Positions 40,450 to 53,201 of a stretch of 64,000 nucleotides of DNA are shown here, one piece after another (the first letter of the stretch is position 1; the number at the start of each line of letters is the position of its first letter). Source of the DNA: Rhodeus uyekii (Eukaryota; Chordata; Actinopteri; Cypriniformes; Acheilognathidae); assembly GCA_037043235.1 (NCBI GenBank), contig JAWRVZ010000629.1:59895-123894 (forward strand), written 5' to 3'. A program made the position numbers and the translations under genes. The notes beneath the pieces are model-generated. The model was not told where the DNA came from. It made no database searches and saw only the letters and a program-made list of their open reading frames with translations.

Positions 40450-41674
40450 TAGCTGCTAGCAGCCATCACGGGGCCAAGCGCAAGGAGGGCATTAAATGTC
40501 ATGCCGACATGGCTGGCATCATCAGACCAATGGCAGTAAGAATCTAAAGACATTTCAATATGACTTAAGTCTAAATGGCTGAAAAATCAACAATACGGTC
40601 TTTAGTAATTCGATTTAATGGTTTATCACATTCAACCAGCAGGCAGCGCTGTAACCAAATTGTAGTGTCAATTCATGTGGTACATTGAGAGTGTGGTGAC
40701 ATTGACACATGCAAAGTTTGCTTTCAATTGGGTAAACCATTGCTGACAGAGCACTAAAGTCATGTGTTTGTTAAACATAGAATCTTATAAGAAAAATCGA
40801 AATGGCAGACGCTCAAAATGGCCGATATGGGAAAATTTGGTATCACAGGACTCGGCATGACCCATTGGATCTAAAGAGACCAGTTTCATGATTTTTGGCC
40901 AAAGGGTTCAGGAGTTATAAGCAAAAAAGTCAGTTTTTTAATATCTCCTGACCACTAGGGGGCAGAGCGCCAAAACTCTGCAGGTAGCCTCAAACCATGA
41001 TTGACATAACACACACCTAGTTTGGTCAGAAAAGGCTAATGCATTGGGGAGATAAAGCCTCAATTTCATTTTGGCGACTTTTACCTCAGATTCTTTCACG
41101 AGTTATTCGTAAACGGTTTGACGAATCAACTTTGTTTATATATCGTTTTGTCAACATTGTCAGGAGATGATGTGGTTCAATTTTCGTGAACATCGGACGA
41201 ACGGCCTAGGAGGAGTTCGACAAAGTAGGTTTTTCATAAAATTCAAAATGGCGGGAAAATTTTCATGACGGAAAATGACGTCATAGGGTGCAATCGAATC
41301 GTCTTGAGCCAAGGAATCAGTGGACAAAAGAATTTTGTTTCTAGGACATACGGTTCAAAAGTTATTTACGTAAACGTGAGTGCAACTTTGGACAGTTGGT
41401 GGCGGTAGAGAGATTGAGTTAGAGACTTCAATTTTGCTATGGTCAATGATTAGACTCTCCTTTATGAGTGTGCCAACTTTTTTTCATTTTCCCGCTTACG
41501 GTTCTATGGGCTGTCATAGACTTCAATGGCAGAAGAAGAATAATAATAATAATAATAATAAGAACCGGAACAAAAACAATAGGTGCCTCCGCACCTTCGG
41601 TGCTTGGCCCCTAATAATAAGAACCGGAACAAAAACAATAGGTGCCTCCGCACCTTCGGTGCTTGGCCCCTAAA
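40450..41674 (+). repeat. Array unit 26, family A short (triplet copy 2)
   Basis: About 1225 bp. It differs from unit 25 mainly in one AAT triplet between the two 3' modules. Confidence 0.82.
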
Positions 41675-42908
41675 TAGCTGCTAGCAGCCATCACGGGGCC
41701 AAGCGCAAGGAGGGCATTAAATGTCATGCCGACATGGCTGGCATCATCAGACCAATGGCAGTAAGAATCTAAAGACATTTCAATATGACTTAAGTCTAAA
41801 TGGCTGAAAAATCAACAATACGGTCTTTAGTAATTCGATTTAATGGTTTATCACATTCAACCAGCAGGCAGCGCTGTAACCAAATTGTAGTGTCAATTCA
41901 TGTGGTACATTGAGAGTGTGGTGACATTGACACATGCAAAGTTTGCTTTCAATTGGGTAAACCATTGCTGACAGAGCACTAAAGTCATGTGTTTGTTAAA
42001 CATAGAATCTTATAAGAAAAATCGAAATGGCAGACGCTCAAAATGGCCGATATGGGAAAATTTGGTATCACAGGACTCGGCATGACCCATTGGATCTAAA
42101 GAGACCAGTTTCATGATTTTTGGCCAAAGGGTTCAGGAGTTATAAGCAAAAAAGTCAGTTTTTTAATATCTCCTGACCACTAGGGGGCAGAGCGCCAAAA
42201 CTCTGCAGGTAGCCTCAAACCATGATTGACATAACACACACCTAGTTTGGTCAGAAAAGGCTAATGCATTGGGGAGATAAAGCCTCAATTTCATTTTGGC
42301 GACTTTTACCTCAGATTCTTTCACGAGTTATTCGTAAACGGTTTGACGAATCAACTTTGTTTATATATCGTTTTGTCAACATTGTCAGGAGATGATGTGG
42401 TTCAATTTTCGTGAACATCGGACGAACGGCCTAGGAGGAGTTCGACAAAGTAGGTTTTTCATAAAATTCAAAATGGCGGGAAAATTTTCATGACGGAAAA
42501 TGACGTCATAGGGTGCAATCGAATCGTCTTGAGCCAAGGAATCAGTGGACAAAAGAATTTTGTTTCTAGGACATACGGTTCAAAAGTTATTTACGTAAAC
42601 GTGAGTGCAACTTTGGACAGTTGGTGGCGGTAGAGAGATTGAGTTAGAGACTTCAATTTTGCTATGGTCAATGATTAGACTCTCCTTTATGAGTGTGCCA
42701 ACTTTTTTTCATTTTCCCGCTTACGGTTCTATGGGCTGTCATAGACTTCAATGGCAGAAGAAGAATAATAATAATAATAATAATAAGAACCGGAGCAAAA
42801 ACAATAGGTGCCTCCGCACCTTCGGTGCTTGGCCCCTAATAATAATAATAAGAACCGGAACAAAAACAATAGGTGCCTCCGCACCTTCGGTGCTTGGCCC
42901 CTAATAAA
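41675..42908 (+). repeat. Array unit 27, family A short (triplet copy 3)
   Basis: About 1234 bp. It differs from units 25-26 by AAT triplet number and a GGAGC for GGAAC change in the first 3' module. Confidence 0.82.
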
Positions 42909-44012
42909 TATAGCTGCTAGCAGCAATCACGGGGCCAAGCGCAAGGAGGGCATTAAATGTCATGCCGACATGGCTGGCGTCATCAGACCAACGGCAGTAA
43001 GAATCTAAAGACATTTCAATATGACTTAAGTCTAAATGGCTGAAAAATCAACAATACGGTCTTTAGTAATTCGATTTAGTGGTTTATCACATTCAACCAA
43101 CAGGCAGCGCTGTAACCAAATTGTAGTGTCAATTCATGTGGTACATTGAGAGTGTGGTGACATTGACACATGCAAAGTTTGCTTTCAATTGGGTAAACCA
43201 TTGCTGAGAGAGCACTAAAGTCATGTGTTTGTTAAACATAGCATCTTATAAGAAAATCGAAATGGCAGATGCTCAAAATGGCCGATATGGGAATATTTGG
43301 TATCACAGGACTCGGCATGACCCACTGGATCTAAAGAGACCAGTTTCATGATTTTTGGCCAAAGGGTTCAGAAGTTATAAGCAAAAAAGTCAGTTTTTCA
43401 TAACTCCTGACCACTAGGGGGCACAGCGCCAAAACTCTGCAGGTAGCCTCAGACAATGATTGACATAATACACACCTAGTTTGGTCAGAAAAGGCTAATG
43501 CATTGCGGAGATAAAGCCTCAATTTCATTTTGGCGACTTTTACCTCGGATTCTTTCGCGAGTTAATCGTAAACGGTTTGACGAATCAACTTTCTTTATAT
43601 ATCGTTTTGTCCACATTGTCTGGAGATGACGTGGTTCAATTTTCGTGAAAATCGGACAAACGGCCTAGGAGGAGTTCGAAAAAGTAGGTTTTTCAAAAAA
43701 TTCAAAATGGCGGGAAAATTTTCATGACGGAAAATGACGTCATAGGGTGCAATCGAATCGTCTTGAGCCAAGGAATTAGAGGACGAAAGAATTTTGTTTC
43801 TAGGACATACGGTTCAAAAGTTATTTACGTAAACGTGAGTGCAACTTTGGACAATTGGTGGCGCTATTGAGATTGAGTTAGAGACTTCAATTTTGCTATG
43901 GTCAATGATTGGACTGTCCTTTATGAGTGTGCCAACTTTTTTTCATTTTCCCGCTTACGGTTCTATGGGCTGTCATAGACTTCAATGGCAGAAGAAGAAT
44001 AATAATAATAAA
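42909..44012 (+). repeat. Array unit 28, family A short
   Basis: About 1104 bp. The start reads GCTGCTAGCAGCAATCACGG. No 3' module. Confidence 0.8.
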
Positions 44013-45238
44013 TATAGCTGCTAGCAGCCATCACGGGGCCAAGCGCAAGGAGGGCATTAAATGTCATGCCGACATGGCTGGCATCATCAGACCAACGGCA
44101 GTAAGAATCTAAAGAGATTTCAATATGACTTAAGTCTAAATGGCTGAAAAATCAACAATACGGTCTTTAGTATTTCGATTTAATGGTTTATCACATTCAA
44201 CCAACAGGCAGCGCTGTAACCAAATTGTAGTGTCAATTCATGTGGTACATTGAGAGTGTGGTGACATTGACACATGCAAAGTTTGCTTTCAATTGGGTAA
44301 ACCATTGCTGACAGACCACTAAAGTCATGTGTTTGTTAAACATAGCATCTTATAAGAAAAATCGAAATGGCAGACGCTCAAAATGGCCGATATGGGAATA
44401 TTTGGTATCACAGGACTCGGCATGACCCACTGGATCTAAAGAGACCAGTTTCATGATTTTTGGACAAAGCGTTCAGGAGTTATAATCAAAAATGACAGTT
44501 TTTCATATCTCCTGACCAGTAGGGGGCAGAGCGCCAAAACTCTGCAGGTAGCCTCAGACCATAATTGACATAACACACACCTAGTTTGGTCAGAAAAGGC
44601 AAATGCATTACGGAGATAAAGCCTCAATTTCATTTTAGCGACTATTACCTCAGATTCTTTTGTGAGTTATTCGTAAATGGTTTGACGAACCAACTTCCTT
44701 TATATATCGTTTTGTCCACATTGTCTGGAGATGATGTGGTTCAATTTTCGTGAAAATCGGACGAACGGCCTAGGAGGAGTTCGAAAAAGTAGGTTTTTCA
44801 TAAAATTCAAAATGGCGGGAAAATTTTCATGACGGAAAATGACGTCATAGGGTGCAATTGAATCGTCTTGAGCCAAGGAATCAGTGGACAAAAGAATTTT
44901 GTTTCTAGGACATACGGTTCAAAAGTTATTTACATAAACGTGAGTGCAACTTTGGACAGTTGGTGGCGCTATAGAGATTGAGTTAGAGACTTCAATTTTG
45001 CTATGGTCAATGATTGGACTGTCCTTTATGAGTGTGCCAACTTTTTTTCATTTTCCCGCTTACGGTTCTATGGGCTGTCATAGACTTCAATGGCAGAAGA
45101 AGAATAATAATAATAATAATAATAAGAACCGGAACAAAAACAATAGGTGCCTCCGCACCTTCGGTGCTTGGCCCCTAATAATAAGAACCGGAACAAAAAC
45201 AATAGGTGCCTCCGCACCTTCGGTGCTTGGCCCCTAAA
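44013..45238 (+). repeat. Array unit 29, family A short
   Basis: About 1226 bp with two 3' modules. Its body is nearly identical to unit 11, which has six modules, so module number changed after duplication. Confidence 0.82.
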
Positions 45239-47205
45239 TATAGCTGCTAGCAGCCATCACGGGGCCAAGCGCAAGGAGGGCATTAAATGTCATGCCGACA
45301 TGACTGGCATCATCAGACCAACGGCAGTAAGAATCTAAAGACATTTCAATATGACTTAAGTCTAAATGGCTGAAAAACCAACAATACGGTCTTTAGCAAT
45401 TCGATTTAATGGTTTATCGCATTCAACCAACAGGCAGCGCTGTAACCAAATTGTAGTGTGTGGTACATTGAGAGTGTGGTGACATTGACACATGCAAAGT
45501 TTGCTTTCAATTGGGTAAACCATTGCTGACAGCACTAAAGTCATGTGTTTGTTAAACATAGCATCTTATAAGAAAAATCGAAATGGCAGATGCTCAAAAT
45601 GGCCGATATGGGAAAATGTGGTATCACAGGACTCGGCATGACCAACTGGATCTAAAGACAGCAGTTTCATGATTTTTAGACAAAGCGTTCAGGAGTTATA
45701 ATCAAAAATGTCAGTTTTTTAATATCTCCTGACCACTAGGGGGCAGAGCGCCAAAACTCTGCAGGTAGCCTCAGACCATGATTGACATAACACACACCTA
45801 GTTTGGTCAGAAAAGGCTAATGCATTGCGGAGATAAAGCCTCAATTTCAATTTTGCGACCATTACGTCGGATTCTTTCGCGAGTTATTCGTAAACGGTTT
45901 GACATATCAACTTTCTTTGGATAACTTTTTGTCATGATGGTCTGGAGATGATGTGGTTCAATTTTGGTGAAAATTGGACAAACGGTCTGGGAGGAGTTCG
46001 AAAAAGTAGGTTTTTAAAGAAAAATAACATGGCAAATCGGAGGTTTGGCCGAATATAACATATTTGGTATCTATGGTCTCGGCTTGACCCAATGAACACA
46101 TTAAGACCATTTGTTTTACAATAGGTTAACGTCATCAAAAGTTATTAGCATATTTGTAAATTTGGTTATAACTTTTGACCACAAGGTGGCGCTGCCCCCA
46201 AACTTTTTGTGCCGTATCAAGATTAGGTGCCGAAGACACATATTGAGTTTCGTAACGATACGCCAATCCATTTGTTAAATATAGCAATTTATGACAATAT
46301 TCAAAATGGCCGACGCTCTAAATGGCCGATATGGGAAAATTTGGTATCGCACGACTCGGCATGATGCACTGAATCTAACGAGACCAGTTTTATGATTTTT
46401 GGCCAAAGGGTTCAGGAGTTGTAAGGAAAAATGTCACTTTTTCATATCTCCTGACCACTAGGGGGCAGAGCGCCAAAACTCTGCAGGTAGCCTCAAACCA
46501 TGATTGACATAACACACACCTAGTTTGGTCAGAAAAGGCTAATGCATTGGGGAGATAAAGCCTCAATTTCATTTTGGCGACTTTTACCTCAGATTCTTTC
46601 ACGAGTTATTCGTAAACGGTTTGACGAATCAACTTTGTTTATATATCGTTTTGTCAACATTGTCAGGAGATGATGTGGTTCAATTTTCGTGAACATCGGA
46701 CGAACGGCCTAGGAGGAGTTCGACAAAGTAGGTTTTTCATAAAATTCAAAATGGCGGGAAAATTTTCATGACGGAAAATGACGTCATAGGGTGCAATCGA
46801 ATCGTCTTGAGCCAAGGAATCAGTGGACAAAAGAATTTTGTTTCTAGGACATACGGTTCAAAAGTTATTTACGTAAACGTGAGTGCAACTTTGGACAGTT
46901 GGTGGCGGTAGAGAGATTGAGTTAGAGACTTCAATTTTGCTATGGTCAATGATTAGACTCTCCTTTATGAGTGTGCCAACTTTTTTTCATTTTCCCGCTT
47001 ACGGTTCTATGGGCTGTCATAGACTTCAATGGCAGAAGAAGAATAATAATAATAATAATAATAAGAACCGGAACAAAAACAATAGGTGCCTCCGCACCTT
47101 CGGTGCTTGGCCCCTAATAATAAGAACCGGAACAAAAACAATAGGTGCCTCCGCACCTTCGGTGCTTGGCCCCTAATAATAATAAGAACCGGAACAAAAA
47201 CAATA
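45239..47205 (+). repeat. Array unit 30, family A long
   Basis: About 1967 bp. It ends with two full 3' modules and a third cut after AACAATAG, which is joined to the interior of unit 31. Its internal block shares the diverged variant of unit 3. Confidence 0.78.
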
Positions 47206-49028
47206 GCATCAGACCAAGGGCAGTAAGCATCTAAAGACATTTCAATATGACTTCAGTCTAAATGGCTGAAAAATCATCAATAAGGTCTTTAGTAATTCGA
47301 TTTAACGGTTTATCACATTCAACCAACAGGCAGCGCTGTACCCAAATTGATGTGTCAAATCATGTGGCATATCCAGAGTGAGGTGACAATGACACATGCA
47401 ATGTTTGGTGTCAATAGGGTAAAGCATTGATGAAACACAGCTTTAAAGTCATGTGTTTGTTAAGCATAGCATTTCATGACAAAATTCTAAATAGCCGACA
47501 CTGAAAATGGCCGATATGAGAAAATTTGGTATCGCAGGACTCGGCATGATGCACTGAATCTAAAGACAGCAGTTTCATGATTTTTGGACAAAGCGTTCAG
47601 GAGTTATAATAAAAAATGTCAGTTTTTCATATCTCCTGACCACTAGGGGGCAGAGCGCCAAAACTCTGCAGGTAGCCTCAGATCATGATTGACATGACAC
47701 ACAGAAAGTTTGGTCAGAATACGCTAATGCGTTGCAGAGATATAGCCACGCTTTATTTGGTGGCCATTTGGTCAAATTCGTTCGCATTTTTATCGAAACC
47801 TGTTTGACGAATCAACTTTATTTTAATAACTTTTTGTCAGCATGGTCTGAAGATGTTATGATTCAATTTTGGTGAAAATTGGACAAACGGTGTGGGAGGA
47901 GTTCGAAAAAGTAGGTTTTTAAAGAAAAACAACATGGCGGACAGGAAGTTTGGCCGACAATGACAAATTTGGTATCTGTGTTCTCGGTTTGACCCAAGGA
48001 AAATATAAAGACAACTTATTTTACCATAGGTTAACGTATTCAAAAGTTATTAGCATTTTTGTAAATTTGGTTATAACTTTTGACCACAAGGTGGCGCTGC
48101 CTCGAAACTTTTTGTGTTGTATCAGGCCCAGGTGCCGAAGACACATATCGAGTTTCGTAACGATACGCCAATGTGTTTGTTAAATATAGCAATTTATGAC
48201 AAAATCCAAAATGGCTGACCCTCAAAATGGCCGATATGGGAAAATTTAGGATCGCACGACTCGGCATGATGCCCTGAATCTAACGAGACCAGTTTTATGA
48301 TTTTTGGCCAAAGCGTTCAGAAGTTATAAGCAAATATTTCACTTTTTCATATCTCCAGACCACTAGGGGGCAGAGCGCTAAAACTCTGCAGGTAGCCTCA
48401 GACCATGATTGACATAACAAACACCAAGTTTGGTCAGAATACGCTAATGCGTTGCGGAGATATAGCCTCGCTTTCATTTCAGCGGCCATTTTGTCAAATT
48501 CTTTCGCAAGTTATTCGTAAACGGTTTGACAAATTAACTTTCTTTTGATAACTTTTTGTCCCCATAGTCTGGAGATGATGTGGTTCAATTTTTGTGAAAA
48601 TCGGACGAACGGCCTAGGAGGAGTTCGAAAAAGTAGGTTTTTCATAAAATTCAAAATGACGGAAAAATTTTCATGACGGAAAGTGACGTCATAGGGTGCA
48701 ATCGAATCGTCTTGAGCCAAGGAATTAGTGGACGAAAGAATTTTGTTTCTAGGACATACGGTTCAAAAGTTATTTACGTAAACGTGAGTGCAACTTTGGA
48801 CAGTTGGTGGCGCTATAGAGATTGAGTTAGAAACTTCAAATTTGCTATGGTCAATTATTGGACTGTCCTCTATTTGTGTGCCAAATTTCATAACTTTCCC
48901 GCAATCGGTTCTATGGGCTGTCATAGACTTCAATGGCGGAAGAAGAAGATGAATAATAATAATAATAGGAACCGGAACAAAAACAATAGGTGCCTTCGCA
49001 CCTTCGGTGCTTGGCCCCTAATAATAAA
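47206..49028 (+). repeat. Array unit 31, family A long, 5' truncated
   Basis: It starts inside the body (CATCAGACCAAGGGCAG), so about 75 bases including the 5' motif are missing. One A-type 3' module is followed immediately by a family B start. Confidence 0.78.
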
Positions 49029-52000
49029 TATAGCTGCAAGCAGCAATCACCGGGGTTCAAACTTAGCAAGACCATCAAGGCCCATTGGACAAAGAACGTG
49101 CATGACAAGTTTGAAGTCAATCGGACTAACAAGTGCACATGTACAGATGTTTTAGTGTTTTTTTTTCATAATATAGCGCCACCAAGTGGTCAATCGTTGC
49201 AGATTTTTTAGTGTTACCACAAAATGAGCTCTTACATGAGTATTTCAAGTTTGGTGAGATTATCTCTTTGCAATCCAGAGTTATTAAGATTTTAGCGAAA
49301 GTGTGAATTTTATATCCATATATACATAAAAAAGATTTCTTATCCTGTGGTTCCCTATTGTGGACAAAAATATTATGACAGCCATCATCTTTCAGTTGGT
49401 GATGAGTTATTCATTATGAGGAGATTTATCAAACAATATTAATATTGTGTAGTTGTGTTTAGCACTACATTTCATCCAAACACTCCCATCAAGTTTCGTT
49501 GCAATCGACCTTTGTTAAGTTGGTCTAATTGATGCTTAAACTTCATTGGCCGATGACGGCCATGTTTTTTGAGATATGCCAATATCTTCATAGACCATCA
49601 TGGACCCTTGGATAAGGACAGTGCATGACAAGTTTCAAGTCAATCGAATAAACAAGTGTACCGTGACAGCCAATTTAGAAATTGTTCACATATTAAAACC
49701 CCTTCAGACCTGGTGTCCATTACAATGGACATGACATTTCACGCCCCTTTTTTTTTTTTTACTTTTTGAGCATTTTTCCTAATTTAAAGCATGCACCCCA
49801 AGAGATTGGACCCTTGTCATTTTGTACAGTTATATTTTCAATCTTTGAAATGTTTGCCAAAATTGCACAGTTGGTATGTAAAATAGAGAGATTTAACTTA
49901 CTAATAAAAGTAAAAAATCGATTGGAGACCTGCAAGTTTTTTCTCAGGATTTTTTGAAAAATGCATGTCCATTGTAATGGACACCAGGTCTCAGTGTCAC
50001 CTAATCAATGCCCATTCAGATATGCATATTGAGATTTATTATAGATCCTCTTTGCATATCTATCTGTGCATTTTATAATTTTTCTTGCTATTTGGGATCT
50101 GTAGGACCTAATAAATACAATATCCAAAAAAAAAATGTTTACAGGTATTGTACAGATGTCCTAATGTGGTATCATAATGTTTTTTGCTGTTATGGCCAGT
50201 GGGGGGCATATGAAAAAAACAAACAAACAAAAAAAAAAACAGTGGTGTAATGTTGTGAAATCCCCACCAGATGGGGTGGACACTCCATCTAAAAGTGGCC
50301 AACAGCTCTAAGATTGACAGAATGGGCTATTATTGTCTCAAGAGCCAAATATGTAATGTTCTGAGATATGAGATATGAGATAAAAAATACAGTTATCACA
50401 GTAATACTACATTTGTGAAAAAATGTAATATGCAGAGTATACAATTCTGTGATCAGTGCAAGATGCACTACTGCTCTGTGCCACTTGGGAATACCTGGAA
50501 AGAAACACACAGCCTATGTGTGTGTGTGTAAAGTCAAATGGACATCAAAAATTTCTATGAAGGAGTTATGTTTTTTTTTTTGTTTTTTTTGACTCCTTAA
50601 TTTATGCCCTATGCCCTCCCTAATTTAATGGTATTTTATTTTATTTATTTTTTCCTGGGACCTATTTCAGGTCTGAAGGGGTTTTAAAAGAAAAACAAAT
50701 TCAGAAATTGGAATAAAAAGATTTCTTATCCTGTGGCTCCCTCTTGTGGACAAGTAATATTACAGCCATCATTTTTTCAGTTTTAATTGGTTTTTATTCA
50801 GTATGGAAAGATCTATCAAATACTAAAATAGTGTGGATGTGTGAAACAAGATGTGAGCAAAGATTCTTCTAACTGAAATTGGAAAAAAAAGATTTCCTAG
50901 CCTGACGGTGCCTCTTGTGGACAAAACTAGTATTACAGCTTTACTGAGATTTTTAAATATAGATAGTTTATAATTTATTGTGAGCCCTATGAGCATCAGA
51001 AATACATGAAACCAGACACACTTCTTCAAAATGACTTGTTCTTAACATGTTCACAGTTCTGTGACGTTTTTTGTTTGTGCACAAGATATATAGACATTTT
51101 AATCACAATAGGCCAAATCAGAAATATATGAAAAATTGTATCTGCTGAACGGTTTAACTGATCGAAATTCTTTGAATAACTTTTTGCCTTGAGTGCCCTT
51201 AGATGATGCGTGTGAATTTTCAAGCCAATCGTATCGACGGCCTATGACTAGTTCGAAAAAAAATTATTTTCTAAAATCTCCAATATTTCGCTAACAATTC
51301 GATTTACAGCAGTGGTTCTTGAGGCAAAGTTGCTCAGTATGAGACGATCTAACAGATGATATCAATATTGTGAGGATGTGTGAAACACCACGTGATTAGA
51401 GATGCAAAAAAACTCGTTAGCGCCAACTAGTGGCTGATTTCTTTTAAAATTCTGACAGACCTCTAGGGCCATGAGTCAAACACGCTCATCGAGTTTCATT
51501 CCGATCAAGGTTCGTTAAGTTGGTCTAATTGATGCTCAAACTTCATTGGCCCGTGACAGCCATGTTTTTTGAGATACGGCAATATCCTCATAGATCATCA
51601 TCGGTCATTGGACAAAGACCATGCATGACAAGTTTCAAGTCAATCGGACTAACGAGTGCACATGTACAAATGTTTTAGTGTTTTTTTCATAATATAGCGC
51701 CACCAAGTGGTCAATCGTTGCAGATTTTTTAGCGTGACCAAAAAACTAGCTCATACATGAGTATTTCAAGTTTGGTGAGATTATCTCTTTGCGTTCCAGA
51801 ATTATTACGATTTTAGCGAAAGAGGCTCCGCCCTATTCAGACGTTTGGATGTCCTGTTGCGAGCGTGAATCACTGATCAAAATTCTTTGAATAACTTTTG
51901 GTCAGGAGAGTCTCTAGATGATGCGTGTGAAGTTTCGTGTGATTTGGACAAACGGTCTATGAGGAGTTCAAAAAAAATTTTTTTTCAGAAAATTAAAAAT

Positions 52001-52335
52001 GGCGGAAAATTTTTCTAGACGGAAATGAAATCGGAGATATACGTTTTGTTCGCCTTGAGCCAAGGATTCCAGAGATATAAAACACTTGAGTGTAGGACAA
52101 ACGGTCTAGGAGTTATTAGCGATTTAGCTATTTTGATCGCTCTAGCGCCACCTATTGGCCGATTTGCGTCATATTTTGATACGTTCCCCCCAAATTGAGA
52201 CCTACCATCTGGCCAGGTTTCAAGTCTCTAGACCTTACGGTTTGTTCTGCACGAGACGCATTACGGCAGAAGAATAATAATAAAAATCCTAACAGATACA
52301 ATAGGTATTCAACGCTACGCGTTTGAACCCCTAAA
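49029..52335 (+). repeat. Array unit 32, family B
   Basis: About 3307 bp and nearly identical to unit 13. Relative to it, unit 32 keeps about 80 bp near 49,238-49,320, has lost about 220 bp inside the nested piggyBac-like element, and has one B-type 3' module in place of three. Confidence 0.8.
49693..50687. mobile_element. Nested piggyBac-like MITE, internally deleted copy
   Basis: Same 20-bp terminal inverted repeats and TTAA ends as the copy at 19,696-20,908, and in the same place in its host unit. The insertion therefore predates the duplication. An internal deletion of about 220 bp joins AAGTCA to AATGGACATC near 50,537. Confidence 0.65.
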
Positions 52336-53201
52336 TATAGCTGCAAGCAGCAATGACCGGGGTTCAAACGTAGCAGGGCCATCTGAGCTGTTATGACGTT
52401 TTTTTGTCAATCTGACTAGTTCACCTAATGTAAACAGTCCTGTGAAGTTTCTACTTTGTGCAAATAATGTATAAACATCTTACAAAGATGTTCAGAATGA
52501 GAAGATCAAATGATATTAATATTGTGTGAATGTGTGAAACACCACGTCATCTGAACTGTTATGTCGGGTAATGTCAGTCTATGTCAATCTGACTTGTTCT
52601 CCACATAAACACAGCTTTATGAAGTTTATAGTTTGTGTAAACGATATATAGACATGTTACACATTTTTTCAGTATGGGAAGATCTATCAAATGATAATAA
52701 TATAGTGTGGATATGTTTAACACCACGTCATGTCATCTGAACTGTTATGTCAGTCTATGTCAATCTGACTTGTTCTCCACATAAACACAGCTTTATGAAG
52801 CTTCTAGTTTGTGTAAACAATGTATAGATATGTTACAAATTTGTTGAAACAACATGTGAACAGAGAGTCTTATAGCCTGACTATAATATTCCCTAGCCTG
52901 ACAGTGCCTCTTGTGGACAAAAGTAGTCTTCCAGCTTTTCTATTTGTTTTTTATTGATGGATAGTTTATAATTTAGTGTGAGCCCTACGAGCGTCAGAAA
53001 TACATGAAACCTCACACGTTTCTTCAAAATGACTTGTTCATACCATTTACACAGTTTTGTGAAGATTCTTGTTTGTGGACATGATAAATAGACATTTTAT
53101 TCACAATAAGCCAGACCAAAAATATATGAAAAAATTGTATCTGTTGAACGGTTTAACTAATCGAAAATCCTTTGACAACTTTTTGCCTTGAGTGTCCCTA
53201 G
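52336..53201 (+). repeat. Array unit 33, family B, 3' truncated
   Basis: Family B start with an extended subterminal word (GGGGTTCAAACG then TAGC). The B sequence stops at GAGTGTCCCTAG. Unit 14 continues from that point for another kilobase, so this is the broken right end of the array. Confidence 0.72.

Larger units (their letters stand above)
1..53201 (+). mobile_element. Tandem array of about 34 Helitron/Helentron-like non-autonomous elements
   Basis: Head-to-tail array in which nearly every unit begins with ATATAGCTGC(A/T)AGCAGC. It has 30 family A units and 4 family B units, all in one orientation. Where present, the unit end is an AAT-rich run followed by a hairpin module ending in CCCCTAA. 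A 10-11 base subterminal word at the 5' end is the exact reverse complement of the terminal bases of the 3' module, and the pair differs between families A and B while flanking bases are shared. A 3' hairpin followed by CTRR (here CTAA) and subterminal inverted repeats are known Helitron/Helentron features; assignment to that class is inference. No unit carries a credible protein. Boundaries were read by eye from the 5' motif. Confidence 0.72.

Noticed and set aside
1..53201. Many open frames of 60-100 codons inside the array, on both strands, recurring in each unit
   Set aside because: They recur because the units are copies. They start mostly at non-ATG codons, run across AAT or GAA triplet runs and hairpin modules, change frame between copies by indels, and show no domain or codon signal.
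1..53201. A CRISPR-like array, given many regularly spaced short hairpin repeats
   Set aside because: The repeats are not separated by unique spacers of constant length, the genome is eukaryotic, and the modules are transposon termini with AAT spacers.
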